Of a stretch of DNA of 64,000 nt, positions 35,065 through 43,351 are shown piece after piece. Source of the stretch: Thalassovita autumnalis (GTDB taxonomy: Bacteria; Pseudomonadota; Alphaproteobacteria; Rhodobacterales; Rhodobacteraceae); assembly GCF_001458255.1 (NCBI RefSeq), contig NZ_CYSB01000008.1, positions 1-64,000 of the forward strand. Reading direction: 5' to 3'. Both the position numbers and the translations under genes were made by a program. Numbering within the stretch: position 1 is the stretch's first letter; each line of letters begins with the position of its first letter. The notes below the pieces were generated by a model. It was given only the letters and a program-made list of their open reading frames with translations. It ran no database searches and was not told where the DNA came from.

Positions 35065-37407
35065 TCAATGGCCGTGTGCCAGCGCGCCTTTTGCCATTTC
35101 CTCGCCAACTTGCTCTCCGCTGCGCGGTCCTTGGTCGCCGTCGCGTGCTCCTATCAATCGCAAGGCGTTGGCGACAACGAGAAGCGAGACCCCGACGTCT
35201 GCCGCAATCGCGCCCCACATGGATGCCATACCGAAGGCAGTCGCCACGACGAAGACGGCCTTGGTTGCAAGGGACAGCCCGATGTTCTGTTTGATGATCG
35301 ACATGGTCCTGCGCGAATGCCCGATCAGCCATGGAAGTTTGCCAATATCGTCCGTCATCAAAGCAATGTCTGCCGTTTCAATCGCAGCATCCGACCCAAC
35401 TGCGCCCATTGCTATGCCGTAATGCGCACGCGCCATTGCCGGTGCGTCGTTCACTCCGTCCCCGATCATCGCGACGGTCGTATATTGCGCCACCAGTTCT
35501 TCGATGGCCGTGACCTTATCCTCGGGAAGGAGTTCGGCCCGCACCTCATCTATGCCCACCTCGGCAGCCACTGCTCTTGCCGTGGCCGCGTTGTCGCCGG
35601 TCAGCATCACGATCTTTTTGACACCTTGTGCGTGCAAACGCGCGACAATGCCCTTGGCATCTGGCCGGATCCGGTCGCGCAGTTCGAGAACGCCGTTGAC
35701 GCCGTTTGCATCACCGATCGCCACAAGCGTGCTTCCAGCGCCTTCGATCTGATTGCGCAGATCAGCCGGAATATTCCCGCCAAGACCCTTTTCCTCGGCA
35801 AACCGGTCTGAGCCGAGCCAGATGGACTGACCGCCCATTTGACCCTCAAGGCCGCGCCCAGGGACGGTTCGGGTATCCTCGGCGGCGACGATTTTTATTC
35901 CGTCCCGCTCTGCACGGCCAAGGATAGCCCGTGCTAGAGGATGTGAGGAACGCGCTTCGAGGGCCACGGCCCGTGCCATCAATTCGGCTTCGGTTGTGCC
36001 ACCAAGCGGATAAATGGCCGCAACCTCGGGCTCACCCATGGTGATCGTACCGGTCTTGTCCATTGCCAACGCAGTGGTGCGCCCGGGGGCTTCGACATAG
36101 GCCCCGCCTTTGATCAGCACACCATTTCGGGCGGATGCCGCAAGCGATGCAACAATGGACACTGGGGTCGAGATCACCAAGGCACATGGACAGGCGATGA
36201 CCAGCAAAACCAGCGCGTTATAGAACCAAAAGCCCCAGTCGCCGCCCGCGACAAGTGGCGGGATTAAGGCAATGAAAATGGCAAACACCATCACAACTGG
36301 AGTGTAAATGCGGGCGAACTTTGTCACCCATTGTTCGACCTCAGCGCGACGCGAATGTGCATCGCCAACCATGCGAATGATCTTGGACAGAACCGTGTCA
36401 GACGCGGCCATCGTTGCCCGTACGGTCAACGTGCCCTCACCATTGATGGTGCCCGCGTAAACATCGTCGCCCGCCTCTTTTGGCACCAAAGCGCTTTCAC
36501 CCGTAATGGGCGCCTGATCGACAGCTCCCGCCCCGCCGACAACTTCTCCGTCCAGGGGAATGCGGTCCCCACCGCGCACGATGAACTTGGTTCCGACAGC
36601 GACGGCCGCGGCGGGAATATCCGTCTCAGACCCATCCTCGTTTATTACCCGCGCCGTCGCAGGCGCGAGGTCGAGAAGCGCCGAGACAGCGTTGCGTGCC
36701 CGCCCGACGCTCCAGCTTTCAAGATAGAGCGAGAGTGAGAAGAAAAACGCAACAGTTGCGGCCTCAAAGAATTCTCCAAGCCCAATGGCACCGGCAACGG
36801 CAACCACCATCAACAGGTTCATATCAGGAGAGATCCGGCGCGCAGACGACCATGCTTTAGGTGCCACCAGCCACACACCGAATAGAATTGCGCCAGCGAA
36901 CAAGGCAACCTCCGCCATTGGCATCGCGGATTCCCCATGGCCGGCAAAGATGCCGATGGCCCCGCCAATCCCGGTTTCAACGAGGTGGTAAATGAACCCC
37001 GCCGCCCAAAAGCCTCCGCTCAACATCGTAAACTGCTTTTGTTTCTTCAAATGTGCAGCCTGATCGGCGCTGGCGTCCTCGGCATCCCACGGCTTAGCCG
37101 TCATGCCTGTTGAAGCAACCAAATCAATAATCTGTTTCGACGACGGGTTCGTCCCACCATCCAGAACCGTCATGCGCGCGTTGATAACATCAAAGGCGAG
37201 GTACTCCGCTCCACCGACCTTTGGTCCGACGACGCGGTTGAGGATCGAGACCTCTTCCGCGCAGTCCAAACCGCTGACGTGGAAACTACGCCCGTCGGAG
37301 GCGCTGACTTGCGTTGGCGGAACAGCATCACCACCGCAGCAACTTGTGCCTGTATCAGGCGAAGAAGCGGCATGATCGTGATCATGATGAGCAGCATCGT
37401 GTGGCAT
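35065..37407 (-). CDS. zntA: Zn/Cd/Pb-exporting P-type ATPase
   Basis: This 780-residue P1B-type ATPase has a His/Cys-rich N-tail (AAHHDHDHAASS, then CCGG). One HMA-like domain (SGLDCAEEVSILNRVV) has a single Cys where CxxC is usual. Membrane helices carry the CPC motif (IACPCALVIS, about 404), phosphorylation site DKTGTIT (about 449), SSHPLARAI and GDGVNDAPAMA (about 649), and the C-tail is His-ended. The pattern fits the Zn/Cd/Pb subgroup (ZntA/CadA/PbrA). It has its own MerR-type promoter. Confidence 0.92.
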   Translation of the reverse strand: MPHDAAHHDHDHAASSPDTGTSCCGGDAVPPTQVSASDGRSFHVSGLDCAEEVSILNRVVGPKVGGAEYLAFDVINARMTVLDGGTNPSSKQIIDLVASTGMTAKPWDAEDASADQAAHLKKQKQFTMLSGGFWAAGFIYHLVETGIGGAIGIFAGHGESAMPMAEVALFAGAILFGVWLVAPKAWSSARRISPDMNLLMVVAVAGAIGLGEFFEAATVAFFFSLSLYLESWSVGRARNAVSALLDLAPATARVINEDGSETDIPAAAVAVGTKFIVRGGDRIPLDGEVVGGAGAVDQAPITGESALVPKEAGDDVYAGTINGEGTLTVRATMAASDTVLSKIIRMVGDAHSRRAEVEQWVTKFARIYTPVVMVFAIFIALIPPLVAGGDWGFWFYNALVLLVIACPCALVISTPVSIVASLAASARNGVLIKGGAYVEAPGRTTALAMDKTGTITMGEPEVAAIYPLGGTTEAELMARAVALEARSSHPLARAILGRAERDGIKIVAAEDTRTVPGRGLEGQMGGQSIWLGSDRFAEEKGLGGNIPADLRNQIEGAGSTLVAIGDANGVNGVLELRDRIRPDAKGIVARLHAQGVKKIVMLTGDNAATARAVAAEVGIDEVRAELLPEDKVTAIEELVAQYTTVAMIGDGVNDAPAMARAHYGIAMGAVGSDAAIETADIALMTDDIGKLPWLIGHSRRTMSIIKQNIGLSLATKAVFVVATAFGMASMWGAIAADVGVSLLVVANALRLIGARDGDQGPRSGEQVGEEMAKGALAHGH

Positions 37408-37439
37408 GAGTTATCCTCAGATTCGCGACTATTTTGATT

Positions 37440-37470
37440 AGGATACGAGCTACAGCAACTAGAGCTTCAA
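37440..37470 (-). promoter_or_regulatory. MerR-type promoter for the P-type ATPase
   Basis: On the minus strand TTGAAG (37465-37470) and TATCCT (37440-37445) are 19 bp apart, with CTCTAG-N5-CTGTAG-like half-sites in the spacer. It lies 33 bases upstream of the ATPase ATG. The layout is the same as at 27935-27965. Confidence 0.7.
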
Positions 37471-37646
37471 GAAGAAAAATGACAACGCGTCCGATTTTCG
37501 TTTGAACCGCGAAAACCTGCCTCAAATAGTCACCTTCGAACATCGCGCCGGAGCAAGTTTTGAGGCCGACGGCGGGAAAGCTTGAATATCGTATGGCTTT
37601 CATCATATCAGCGAAGCAACAATATTCAGGTAAATGGAGCCAAAAG

Positions 37647-37922
37647 ATGATCAAGCGAAGTGCAGCCGTATTCACACTTATACCGCTCGTGAGCGCTTGC
37701 GCGGTCACCATGACCGAGCCTGAAGCCGCAAGCCCGACACGTTCTATACCTGAGGAAGTGATTGCAATTGCAGGGCCCAATCAGGACATTATGTCGGCCT
37801 TCCTGCGCCCCGACGACAATTGCTTTTGGTACATGCACAATGGCCCGGTTGAAAGAACACCTCTGCCACTCAGGACCTCTGATAGCCGTCACATTTGCAT
37901 TCAACAGCCCGCTGAGACGTAA
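37647..37922 (+). CDS. Small lipoprotein, 91 aa
   Basis: The protein starts MIKRSAAVFTLIPLVSACAV, a lipoprotein signal with lipobox VSAC, and the mature part has two Cys (DDNCFWYMHNGP and HICIQQP). The ATG at 37647 has GGAGC upstream; the frame extends further but without signal-like sequence. It is divergent from the ATPase gene. The function is unknown. Confidence 0.68.
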   Translation: MIKRSAAVFTLIPLVSACAVTMTEPEAASPTRSIPEEVIAIAGPNQDIMSAFLRPDDNCFWYMHNGPVERTPLPLRTSDSRHICIQQPAET

Positions 37923-37992
37923 CAACGAAAACGGCCCTAAATTCATCAGAGCCATTTTCATTCGTTTGCTGTGATCGACGATGCTTTGACTG

Positions 37993-38655
37993 TCAGCTAG
38001 TTGAGAGCACGCTATCCGAAGCGGAGTAAAGATATACAGTCGAACCCATTTCGACATTTGGATAAAGCGCATTGATATGCGCCATCACCATCCGAACACA
38101 GCCTGAACTCGCGCGGCCCCCAATCGATCTGGGGTGAGGCGTGCCATGAATACGTAGATACGTATCACGCTGGCCCACGTAGAGGTAAATCGCACGGGAG
38201 CCGAGGGCATTTGTCGGACCTGGCTCCATGCCGTCAGCCCACTGGGCGTTCACAGGGTCACGCTCGATCATTGATTGGGTGGGTGTCCAATGCGGCCACT
38301 CAACCAGACGGCGCACCGTATAGGTGCCCGGTTCATAAAGATTGCCGCGCGCAATCGCGACGCCGTATCGCATCGCCGTGCCACCTTCTTCGATGTGGTA
38401 GAGGTATCTTGCGACAGCATCGACGTGGATATCGCCAGGCACCAGCCCATCCCGCGCCTCGACCCGTTGCGGCAGGAAACGCGGTGCAAGATCCCATGGG
38501 TTAGATGTCTCAAGAACGAAGTTTTCTGGAGTAACTTGCGCGTCCCAGGTAGCCTTTTGCGACGCAGATGGCCATGTGTTGGCGAAAGCGGGCGACGCCA
38601 GCGGGGCTGAAAAAAGAGCAGTCGTGGTTGCGATGAAATGGCGTCTTGTCAACAT
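37993..38655 (-). CDS. L,D-transpeptidase, Tat-exported
   Basis: This 220-residue protein has a twin-Arg signal (MLTRRHFIATTTALFSAPLASPAFA) and a YkuD domain with LYVGQRDTYLRIHGTP and the catalytic GRASSGCVRM. It forms 3-3 peptidoglycan cross-links or attaches proteins. All active-site residues are present, unlike the variant at 34489. It is a single gene, convergent with the lipoprotein at 37647. Confidence 0.9.
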   Translation of the reverse strand: MLTRRHFIATTTALFSAPLASPAFANTWPSASQKATWDAQVTPENFVLETSNPWDLAPRFLPQRVEARDGLVPGDIHVDAVARYLYHIEEGGTAMRYGVAIARGNLYEPGTYTVRRLVEWPHWTPTQSMIERDPVNAQWADGMEPGPTNALGSRAIYLYVGQRDTYLRIHGTPHPRSIGGRASSGCVRMVMAHINALYPNVEMGSTVYLYSASDSVLSTS

Positions 38656-38973
38656 GTTGAACTTGTCTCCGTCCTAATAGTCAATTTGCGTATTATGTGC
38701 CGCATGCTCCATAAGACAGGTACAACCTACACCAACTGGAGGTTCAATAAGAATCTTCGCTTCACACAAATTCGTGTATTTGCATTTGCGTACTGACAAC
38801 ATTTTGTCACGCGACGGAGGCCAGCAAGCAGTGGCCGCTTTCGGGAAAACTCGGCGGCGGCGTGAGCTTCCCCTTAAATCGGGGCTGAAAAAGGTCGAAC
38901 GACAGCTTTGTGCAGCGGATTCAGGTCATTTGCGTGGCGTGCAGAATCTAGGACTCTGGGCTCTTTCCGGCCG
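38656..38973. other. 318-bp intergenic region, no clear gene
   Basis: The left part should hold the promoter of the L,D-transpeptidase gene (minus). A plus-strand frame at 38774-38977 has Arg-rich composition and no ribosome-binding site, so it is not called. The right half (about 38850-38970) looks like noncoding debris. No strong repeat was seen. Confidence 0.5.
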
Positions 38974-39174
38974 TTAGCTGCGTTTTCCACCAATGTCTGG
39001 TTCAGTGGTAAGCTCTGAGTTGTGTTGCGCTATAGGCTCGCCGTCATTGTGCAACGCAGCCTGCGTCTCGCCGTTGTCCCAGCGATACAGAAGGCCGATT
39101 TCTTCACCTGTTTTGATGCATGAAATACGGCCGATGGCTTCGGCCGTTGTGCGAACACTCGTAATTTCGGGCAA
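38974..39174 (-). CDS. Small hypothetical partner of the XRE regulator
   Basis: A 66-residue frame begins with TTG at 39174 (MPEITSVRTTAEAIGRISCIK...GLLYRWDNGETQ), with GAGGGGC 6 bases upstream overlapping the end of the XRE gene. The tight spacing shows co-translation with the XRE regulator. The protein is small, soluble and mixed alpha/beta; the family is not recognised. Confidence 0.6.
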   Translation of the reverse strand: MPEITSVRTTAEAIGRISCIKTGEEIGLLYRWDNGETQAALHNDGEPIAQHNSELTTEPDIGGKRS

Positions 39175-39176
39175 TA

Positions 39177-39389
39177 TCAGCCCCTCTTGTTTAATAACTC
39201 TTGTGGGTCGATTTCGAGAGCAAGTGCGATCCGCTCCAGAACATCGATTGATGCTGAATTTTTGGCGAGTTCGATCTCGCTGATATAGCTGCGATCTACA
39301 TCCGCAGCCAAAGCTAGCTGTTCTTGGCTCAATCCTCTGGAATTTCTTAGATTCCGGACATTTAACCCTACTCGTTCCCGTAATTTCAT
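39177..39389 (-). CDS. XRE-family transcriptional regulator
   Basis: This 70-residue single-domain Cro/CI-type HTH protein has VGLNVRNLRNSRGLSQEQLA, then DRSYISEIELAKNSASIDVL and the end LEIDPQELLNKRG. It forms a two-gene operon with the small protein downstream. It may control the element's switch or its own operon; no operator was recognised. Confidence 0.85.
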   Translation of the reverse strand: MKLRERVGLNVRNLRNSRGLSQEQLALAADVDRSYISEIELAKNSASIDVLERIALALEIDPQELLNKRG

Positions 39390-39547
39390 GGCCTCTATTC
39401 GGCCAGATCACAAGAACCGCTCTACGGAATATATTCCACAAAACGCGCGCGAGCATCACAAACACTATGCTCGCATATGGTGTAAAGGTCGGGATTTCAG
39501 GTAGCTTAACAATAATGCGGTAATGTAGTCGAAAGGCATTTATTGAT

Positions 39548-40189
39548 ATGTGGTCCAGACTTATCAGAAATTGGAGCGCTGGAGCTGTCGTGGCTCTGCT
39601 CTCAGCTGTGGCTCCGCAGGCGGCTAAGGCCTATCAGGTTGACTGCGCCATTCTGCTTTGCCTGGCTGGTGGGTGGCCCGCGTCAGCAGAATGTGCCCAT
39701 GCCCGTGCCGTGTTTATCCGTCGGATCACGCCCTGGCCGATTGAGCCGCCGTTGCAAATCTGGCGTTGTCCGATGGGTGTTTCTGAGCGTGTGCCTTTGC
39801 AAAGCACGGCCCCGAAAATCTGGGAGGCCAGCAACCAATCAGGTCAGCAGCTCGCACAAGTCATTCTGGCACAGGTAGTCGAAGGTGGTGCCGATATCGA
39901 CATCAGTGGTCTGGAATTCGATTTCGTACGCTCGATTCGTGTCTGGGATGTTCGGCACTACAGCCATCGCGAACGCGGTCGCGACGATGATTGTTCTGAG
40001 AGTTACAACATGCGCCTCGGGACCTATGGCACGCAGGGCGAATTCGGCTGGCAAAGCACGACACCAGCGGCCGCCCCGCAATGGGTTCTGCCGTCACGGC
40101 GCTGTTCATCATCGAATTGGCGACGAGGAGTTGGCGTGGAATGGGAAGATCACGAAGGTAACCACGGATATGAGTGGGTGGCCTACTAG
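39548..40189 (+). CDS. Exported protein of the conjugative element
   Basis: This 213-residue protein has a signal peptide (AGAVVALLSAVAPQAAKAYQ). A Cys-bearing block YQVDCAILLCLAGGWPAS then ECAHARAVFIRRITPWPIEPP is known to me from proteins found with rhodobacterial type IV secretion elements. The C-terminal half has no recognised motif. It is probably periplasmic and linked to transfer. Its end is 2 bases from the convergent RHH gene. Confidence 0.65.
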   Translation: MWSRLIRNWSAGAVVALLSAVAPQAAKAYQVDCAILLCLAGGWPASAECAHARAVFIRRITPWPIEPPLQIWRCPMGVSERVPLQSTAPKIWEASNQSGQQLAQVILAQVVEGGADIDISGLEFDFVRSIRVWDVRHYSHRERGRDDDCSESYNMRLGTYGTQGEFGWQSTTPAAAPQWVLPSRRCSSSNWRRGVGVEWEDHEGNHGYEWVAY

Positions 40190-40191
40190 GG

Positions 40192-40497
40192 CTATTCCCC
40201 GATGTCTTTCATGCGTTCCGCGATATCGCCCGCAATGCGCTCATACAGGGCGGCTTGCTTGTCCCTTGGCGTCCCAGGCTTTGGGTTTCTTCGACGGATG
40301 CGTTTGGCGAGCCAGAACAGCAGCCGCGCGGCTGGATCCGACGTCGCATCCGGTTCTGCAGCCGGGTACTTCTCCTCAAGAGCGACGACGATTTCCTGCG
40401 ACAGGCTGCGCCGGTTCAGTGTGGCATGCGTTTCCAGACGCTTCTTCAGCGCGGCAGGAAGCAAGAGTTTGAATTGGACCAAGGCTTCTTCTTTCAT
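40192..40497 (-). CDS. Arc-type ribbon-helix-helix regulator
   Basis: This 101-residue protein starts MKEEALVQFKLLLPAALKKRLETHATLNRRSLSQEIV, an Arc/MetJ-type RHH DNA-binding fold (strand VQFKLLLP, then two helices), with a basic C-tail. The ATG at 40497 is chosen because the longer frame to 40539 runs through the operators. It is divergent from a second RHH gene, with two palindromes between them. Confidence 0.78.
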   Translation of the reverse strand: MKEEALVQFKLLLPAALKKRLETHATLNRRSLSQEIVVALEEKYPAAEPDATSDPAARLLFWLAKRIRRRNPKPGTPRDKQAALYERIAGDIAERMKDIGE

Positions 40498-40508
40498 GAT
40501 TGCATGAT

Positions 40509-40548
40509 GGACAATATTTGTCCTCAATGATATGGACATTTTATGTCC
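40509..40548. promoter_or_regulatory. Two GGACA-N-TGTCC palindromes between RHH genes
   Basis: GGACAA-TAT-TTGTCC (40509-40523) and GGACAT-TTT-ATGTCC (40534-40548) have 6-bp arms and starts 25 bp apart. They fill the 69-bp gap between the divergent RHH genes. Tandem short palindromes are typical RHH operators. Confidence 0.75.
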
Positions 40549-40566
40549 TTTTGTTGAGGTGTAAAT

Positions 40567-40728
40567 ATGAAGACAACCCAGTTCAAACTTAACCTTCCAG
40601 CGGACGTGAAAGCCTGGCTCGAAGAGGAGGCTGTGCGGAACTTACGCTCACAGGGCGCTCAGGTGGTGTCTTGTTTGCGGGCAGCCATGTCGCGGCAAGA
40701 AGCCGTGGGTGAGAGGGCTGAAAAATGA
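40567..40728 (+). CDS. Short RHH protein, 53 aa
   Basis: The frame MKTTQFKLNLPADVKAWLEEEA...GAQVVSCLRAAMSRQ has an RHH/Arc pattern with strand TQFKLNLP and two helices. It is in tandem with the excisionase-like gene (ATGA overlap at 40725). It is the first gene of the operon ending in the integrase, so it may repress or activate that operon together with the divergent RHH protein. Confidence 0.7.
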   Translation: MKTTQFKLNLPADVKAWLEEEAVRNLRSQGAQVVSCLRAAMSRQEAVGERAEK

Positions 40729-40982
40729 GCCCAAGCCATATTCAGCTGATTCCGACCCCAGAGCTTGCGCTTCTCTTCGGCTACAGTGAGCCGAGCGCGT
40801 CCTTCTATGACTTCTGCCGTAGGACGGGTATCGCTCCGGTGCCCGGTCGGCGCGGGTGGTATGATCCGAAACTCATCCGCGCGCGATTGGATGCTGTTCA
40901 GGGTATCAGCGCGGCAGAACGCGAGGCCGCTTCGCAACCGAGCCTCGTTGCACAGCGGAGAGCGCGTCGTGCCCAGAAGTAA
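40725..40982 (+). CDS. Excisionase-like DNA-binding protein
   Basis: This 85-residue protein has LIPTPELALLFGYSEPSASFYDFCRRTGIAPVPGRRGWYDPKLIRARLD, a winged-helix MerR/Xis-like helix-turn-helix pattern, and a basic tail (RRARRAQK). It lies directly before the integrase gene and overlaps its start by 14 bases, which is the usual place for an excision factor. The role is inferred from fold pattern and position. Confidence 0.65.
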   Translation: MSPSHIQLIPTPELALLFGYSEPSASFYDFCRRTGIAPVPGRRGWYDPKLIRARLDAVQGISAAEREAASQPSLVAQRRARRAQK

Positions 40983-42045
40983 CTTCCCCAAGGGCGTCCA
41001 CCGTGTCCGGCGCAAGGTCGTGTCCGGTGTTCGCTACCATTTCTATGCTTGGCGGGGTGGCCCCAAATTTTGGGAAGGGACGGACCCAAACCCAAAGGAA
41101 CCCGAATTCTTCCATGCGTTTTCGCAGTGCGGTTCGCCCGTGAGCCCGGACGAATACCTGACGACTCACTTAGTCGACGATTTTCTGTCCAGTGCGTCCC
41201 TGCCTAAAGCTGAGCGTTCAAAGGCGGATATCCGCAAGTGGCTGGAGCTGTTTCGCGAGGAGTTCGGTGCCGATCCTGTCGCGATGTTCGAAGAGCGCGC
41301 CTCGCGGGGCGAGGTTAACAATTGGCGCAAGAAGTGGCTTCATTCCCCCAAGCAGCACGACATGGCGGGTACCCATGCGACACGCGTTCTGAATTGGGCG
41401 GTGGAGGAGGGGAAGCTGAAAGAGCACCACTGTCACAAGCTCAAGAAGCTCTACCAATCGAACCGGACTGAGATCATTTGGACGAGTGGCGACATAGCGC
41501 AGTTCAATAAGCACGCGCCGAAATGGGTGCAGAGGATCCTTACCGCAGGATGCGAAACCGGTTTGCGGGCAGCTGATCTGGTTCAGGTCAAAATGGACCA
41601 ATTCGAAGACACGCCGCACGGCAAGCGCCTTCGTTTCAGGACCAGTAAGCGCGGCCAGATCGCATATATCCCGGCCACTTCAGCCCTTGAGAAACTGATC
41701 GCAGAGACGCCGGAGGGCCAAGATGTGCTGCTGGTGTCAGAGCTTGGCAGGCCTTTGACGGCCCGTTGGGCATCGAACCAGATCACCAAGTGGCGGCGCG
41801 AAGCGGAGATCCCACCGTGGATCGATGGGCGCGAGAAGACTTTGTCCGATACGCGCGGGACAGCGGCGACAAGATTGCTGAATGCCGATCTGTCTTTGCG
41901 CCAAATCGCAGTTCTGATGGGGTGGTCGGTTCGCTACGCGGCGCAGGTAATCGAGCATTATGCGCAGGTTAGCCCGGACGAAAGCGATGCGGTTCTGCGC
42001 AAGCTCAATCGAGCGAAATCACTGTCTCAAGACACAAAAATGTAA
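40969..42045 (+). CDS. int: Tyrosine integrase of the element
   Basis: This 358-residue recombinase has an N-terminal arm and SAM-like part with WRGGPKFWEG and a catalytic domain with R200 (CETGLRAADLV), R296 (SDTRGTAATR), W319 (MGWS) and the nucleophile Y331 (IEHYAQV). The His of the H-x-x-R box is Ser293. GTG at 40969 has GGAGAG 6 bases upstream; the frame extends to 40765 but through another gene. The tRNA-Cys 3' end is 62 bases downstream, so the gene sits at the attachment site, as expected. Confidence 0.92.
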   Translation: MPRSNFPKGVHRVRRKVVSGVRYHFYAWRGGPKFWEGTDPNPKEPEFFHAFSQCGSPVSPDEYLTTHLVDDFLSSASLPKAERSKADIRKWLELFREEFGADPVAMFEERASRGEVNNWRKKWLHSPKQHDMAGTHATRVLNWAVEEGKLKEHHCHKLKKLYQSNRTEIIWTSGDIAQFNKHAPKWVQRILTAGCETGLRAADLVQVKMDQFEDTPHGKRLRFRTSKRGQIAYIPATSALEKLIAETPEGQDVLLVSELGRPLTARWASNQITKWRREAEIPPWIDGREKTLSDTRGTAATRLLNADLSLRQIAVLMGWSVRYAAQVIEHYAQVSPDESDAVLRKLNRAKSLSQDTKM

Positions 42046-42107
42046 ACGCCCCTGTAAACGTAGGGCCTCAAGCACGGCAAGGAGTGATGTAAGTGATTGT
42101 TTTTAAA

Positions 42108-42181
42108 TGGAGGCGAGTACCGGAATCGAACCGGTGTACACGGATTTGCAATCCGCTGCGTCACCACTCCGCCAACTCGCC
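42108..42181 (-). tRNA. tRNA-Cys (GCA), integration site of the element
   Basis: The minus strand folds as a cloverleaf: acceptor GGCGAG..., D-arm, anticodon stem GCGGA/TCCGT with loop TTGCAAA (anticodon GCA), T-arm GGTTCGATTCC, and an encoded CCA at 42108-42110. Its 3' end faces the integrase gene. I did not see a second copy of the 3' part within the element, so the other attachment site must lie left of the window. The gene is complete, so the element has not broken it. Confidence 0.93.
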
Positions 42182-42290
42182 TCATGTGGTGTGTCACCCA
42201 AGTGCGGCTGTGCCGCGACTTGTTGGGGTGATTTAGAGGTTTCCCAAAGGAGTGTCCAGAGGGTTTTCGATATTCTTCTCGCTGCTTGGT

Positions 42291-43238
42291 TCAGTTCAGG
42301 GTCACGGCGGGTGGGGCGGGCGCGGGCTGCGGGTCGGCAGGGATCTCTTGGGGCAGATCATTCAGGCGCGACTGGATGGTGTTCAGCACAACAGGCAGGC
42401 GGCGGCCGCTGGCATGGCGCGACGGGTAGACGGCAAAAATCTCTTTCGGGGCAGGGGGGTAGTCCGGCAGGATCACCTCCAGTGCGCCGCTTTGTAGCTC
42501 ATCCGCAATCAGGATTTTAGGCACCCGCGTGTAGCCTGATCCGTTGAGCACCGCGCGCAGGATCAGGTCGGGATCATCCGCAGTAAAGCCGACCCGGATC
42601 GGCGCCTGATGCTCGGCACCATTGCGAAACAGCGCCATATAAGGAGCCTCATGTTCCTCATTGCGCAGGATCAGTTTCAGCCGATGCATATCTGCCGGTT
42701 TTTGGGGCCTGCCGACCTGATCCAGATAGCCCGGCGTGGCGACCAGAACCGCCTCCAACTCAGCGATTTTGCGGGCGTAGCCGTCGGTATCACCCAGGCG
42801 GCCACTGCGGATCGCCAGATCGTAGTTTTCCCGGATCACATCAACAAAACGGTCTTCCGTCCGCATCACAAAGGTCAGGTCAGGGTGGGCCTTGTCCAGA
42901 TCCAGCAGCGCGGGGCCCACCACCATGCGCCCCAGAAAGGTGCTGACGCTGATGCGAAACGTGCCGCTCAAAGATTGATCCAACCCGGCCAGATCGGCGC
43001 GCAGGTGGTCATAGCCTGACAGCAGGCGCCGGGCGTGGCTGGCAACCAGATCCCCGGCGCGGGTGGCCTTGACCCCACGTGGTGTGCGTAGCAGCAATTG
43101 CTGGCCCAGCAGCGCCTCAAGCTGTGCGATCTGCTGGCTGACGGCGGATTGTGTCATTTCACGCCGTTTGGCAGCGCGGTTGAGGCTGCCCTCATCCAGG
43201 GCGGTCACAAGGGTGTCAAGCAGGCTGAGGCGGTCCAA
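42291..43238 (-). CDS. LysR-family transcriptional regulator
   Basis: This 315-residue protein has an N-terminal winged HTH (ALDEGSLNRAAKRREMTQSAVSQQI) and a C-terminal substrate-binding domain. It is divergent from the hydrolase gene at 43352, which it probably regulates; the 113-bp gap is AT-rich and would hold the LysR box. It is the first chromosomal gene after the element. Confidence 0.9.
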   Translation of the reverse strand: MDRLSLLDTLVTALDEGSLNRAAKRREMTQSAVSQQIAQLEALLGQQLLLRTPRGVKATRAGDLVASHARRLLSGYDHLRADLAGLDQSLSGTFRISVSTFLGRMVVGPALLDLDKAHPDLTFVMRTEDRFVDVIRENYDLAIRSGRLGDTDGYARKIAELEAVLVATPGYLDQVGRPQKPADMHRLKLILRNEEHEAPYMALFRNGAEHQAPIRVGFTADDPDLILRAVLNGSGYTRVPKILIADELQSGALEVILPDYPPAPKEIFAVYPSRHASGRRLPVVLNTIQSRLNDLPQEIPADPQPAPAPPAVTLN

Positions 43239-43351
43239 GGTATCGTGATCTCTTATATGTGCTATCGTATTTGCGCGGCTTATCTGCCGCGTTTCATTGA
43301 AATACGTTCATTTGGCACAGGAAATCCAGAGAGATATTGCAGGAGTTGCTT

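Noticed and set aside
42107-42520. Plus-strand ORF of 137 codons
   Set aside because: It begins inside the antisense of tRNA-Cys and runs antisense to the LysR gene.
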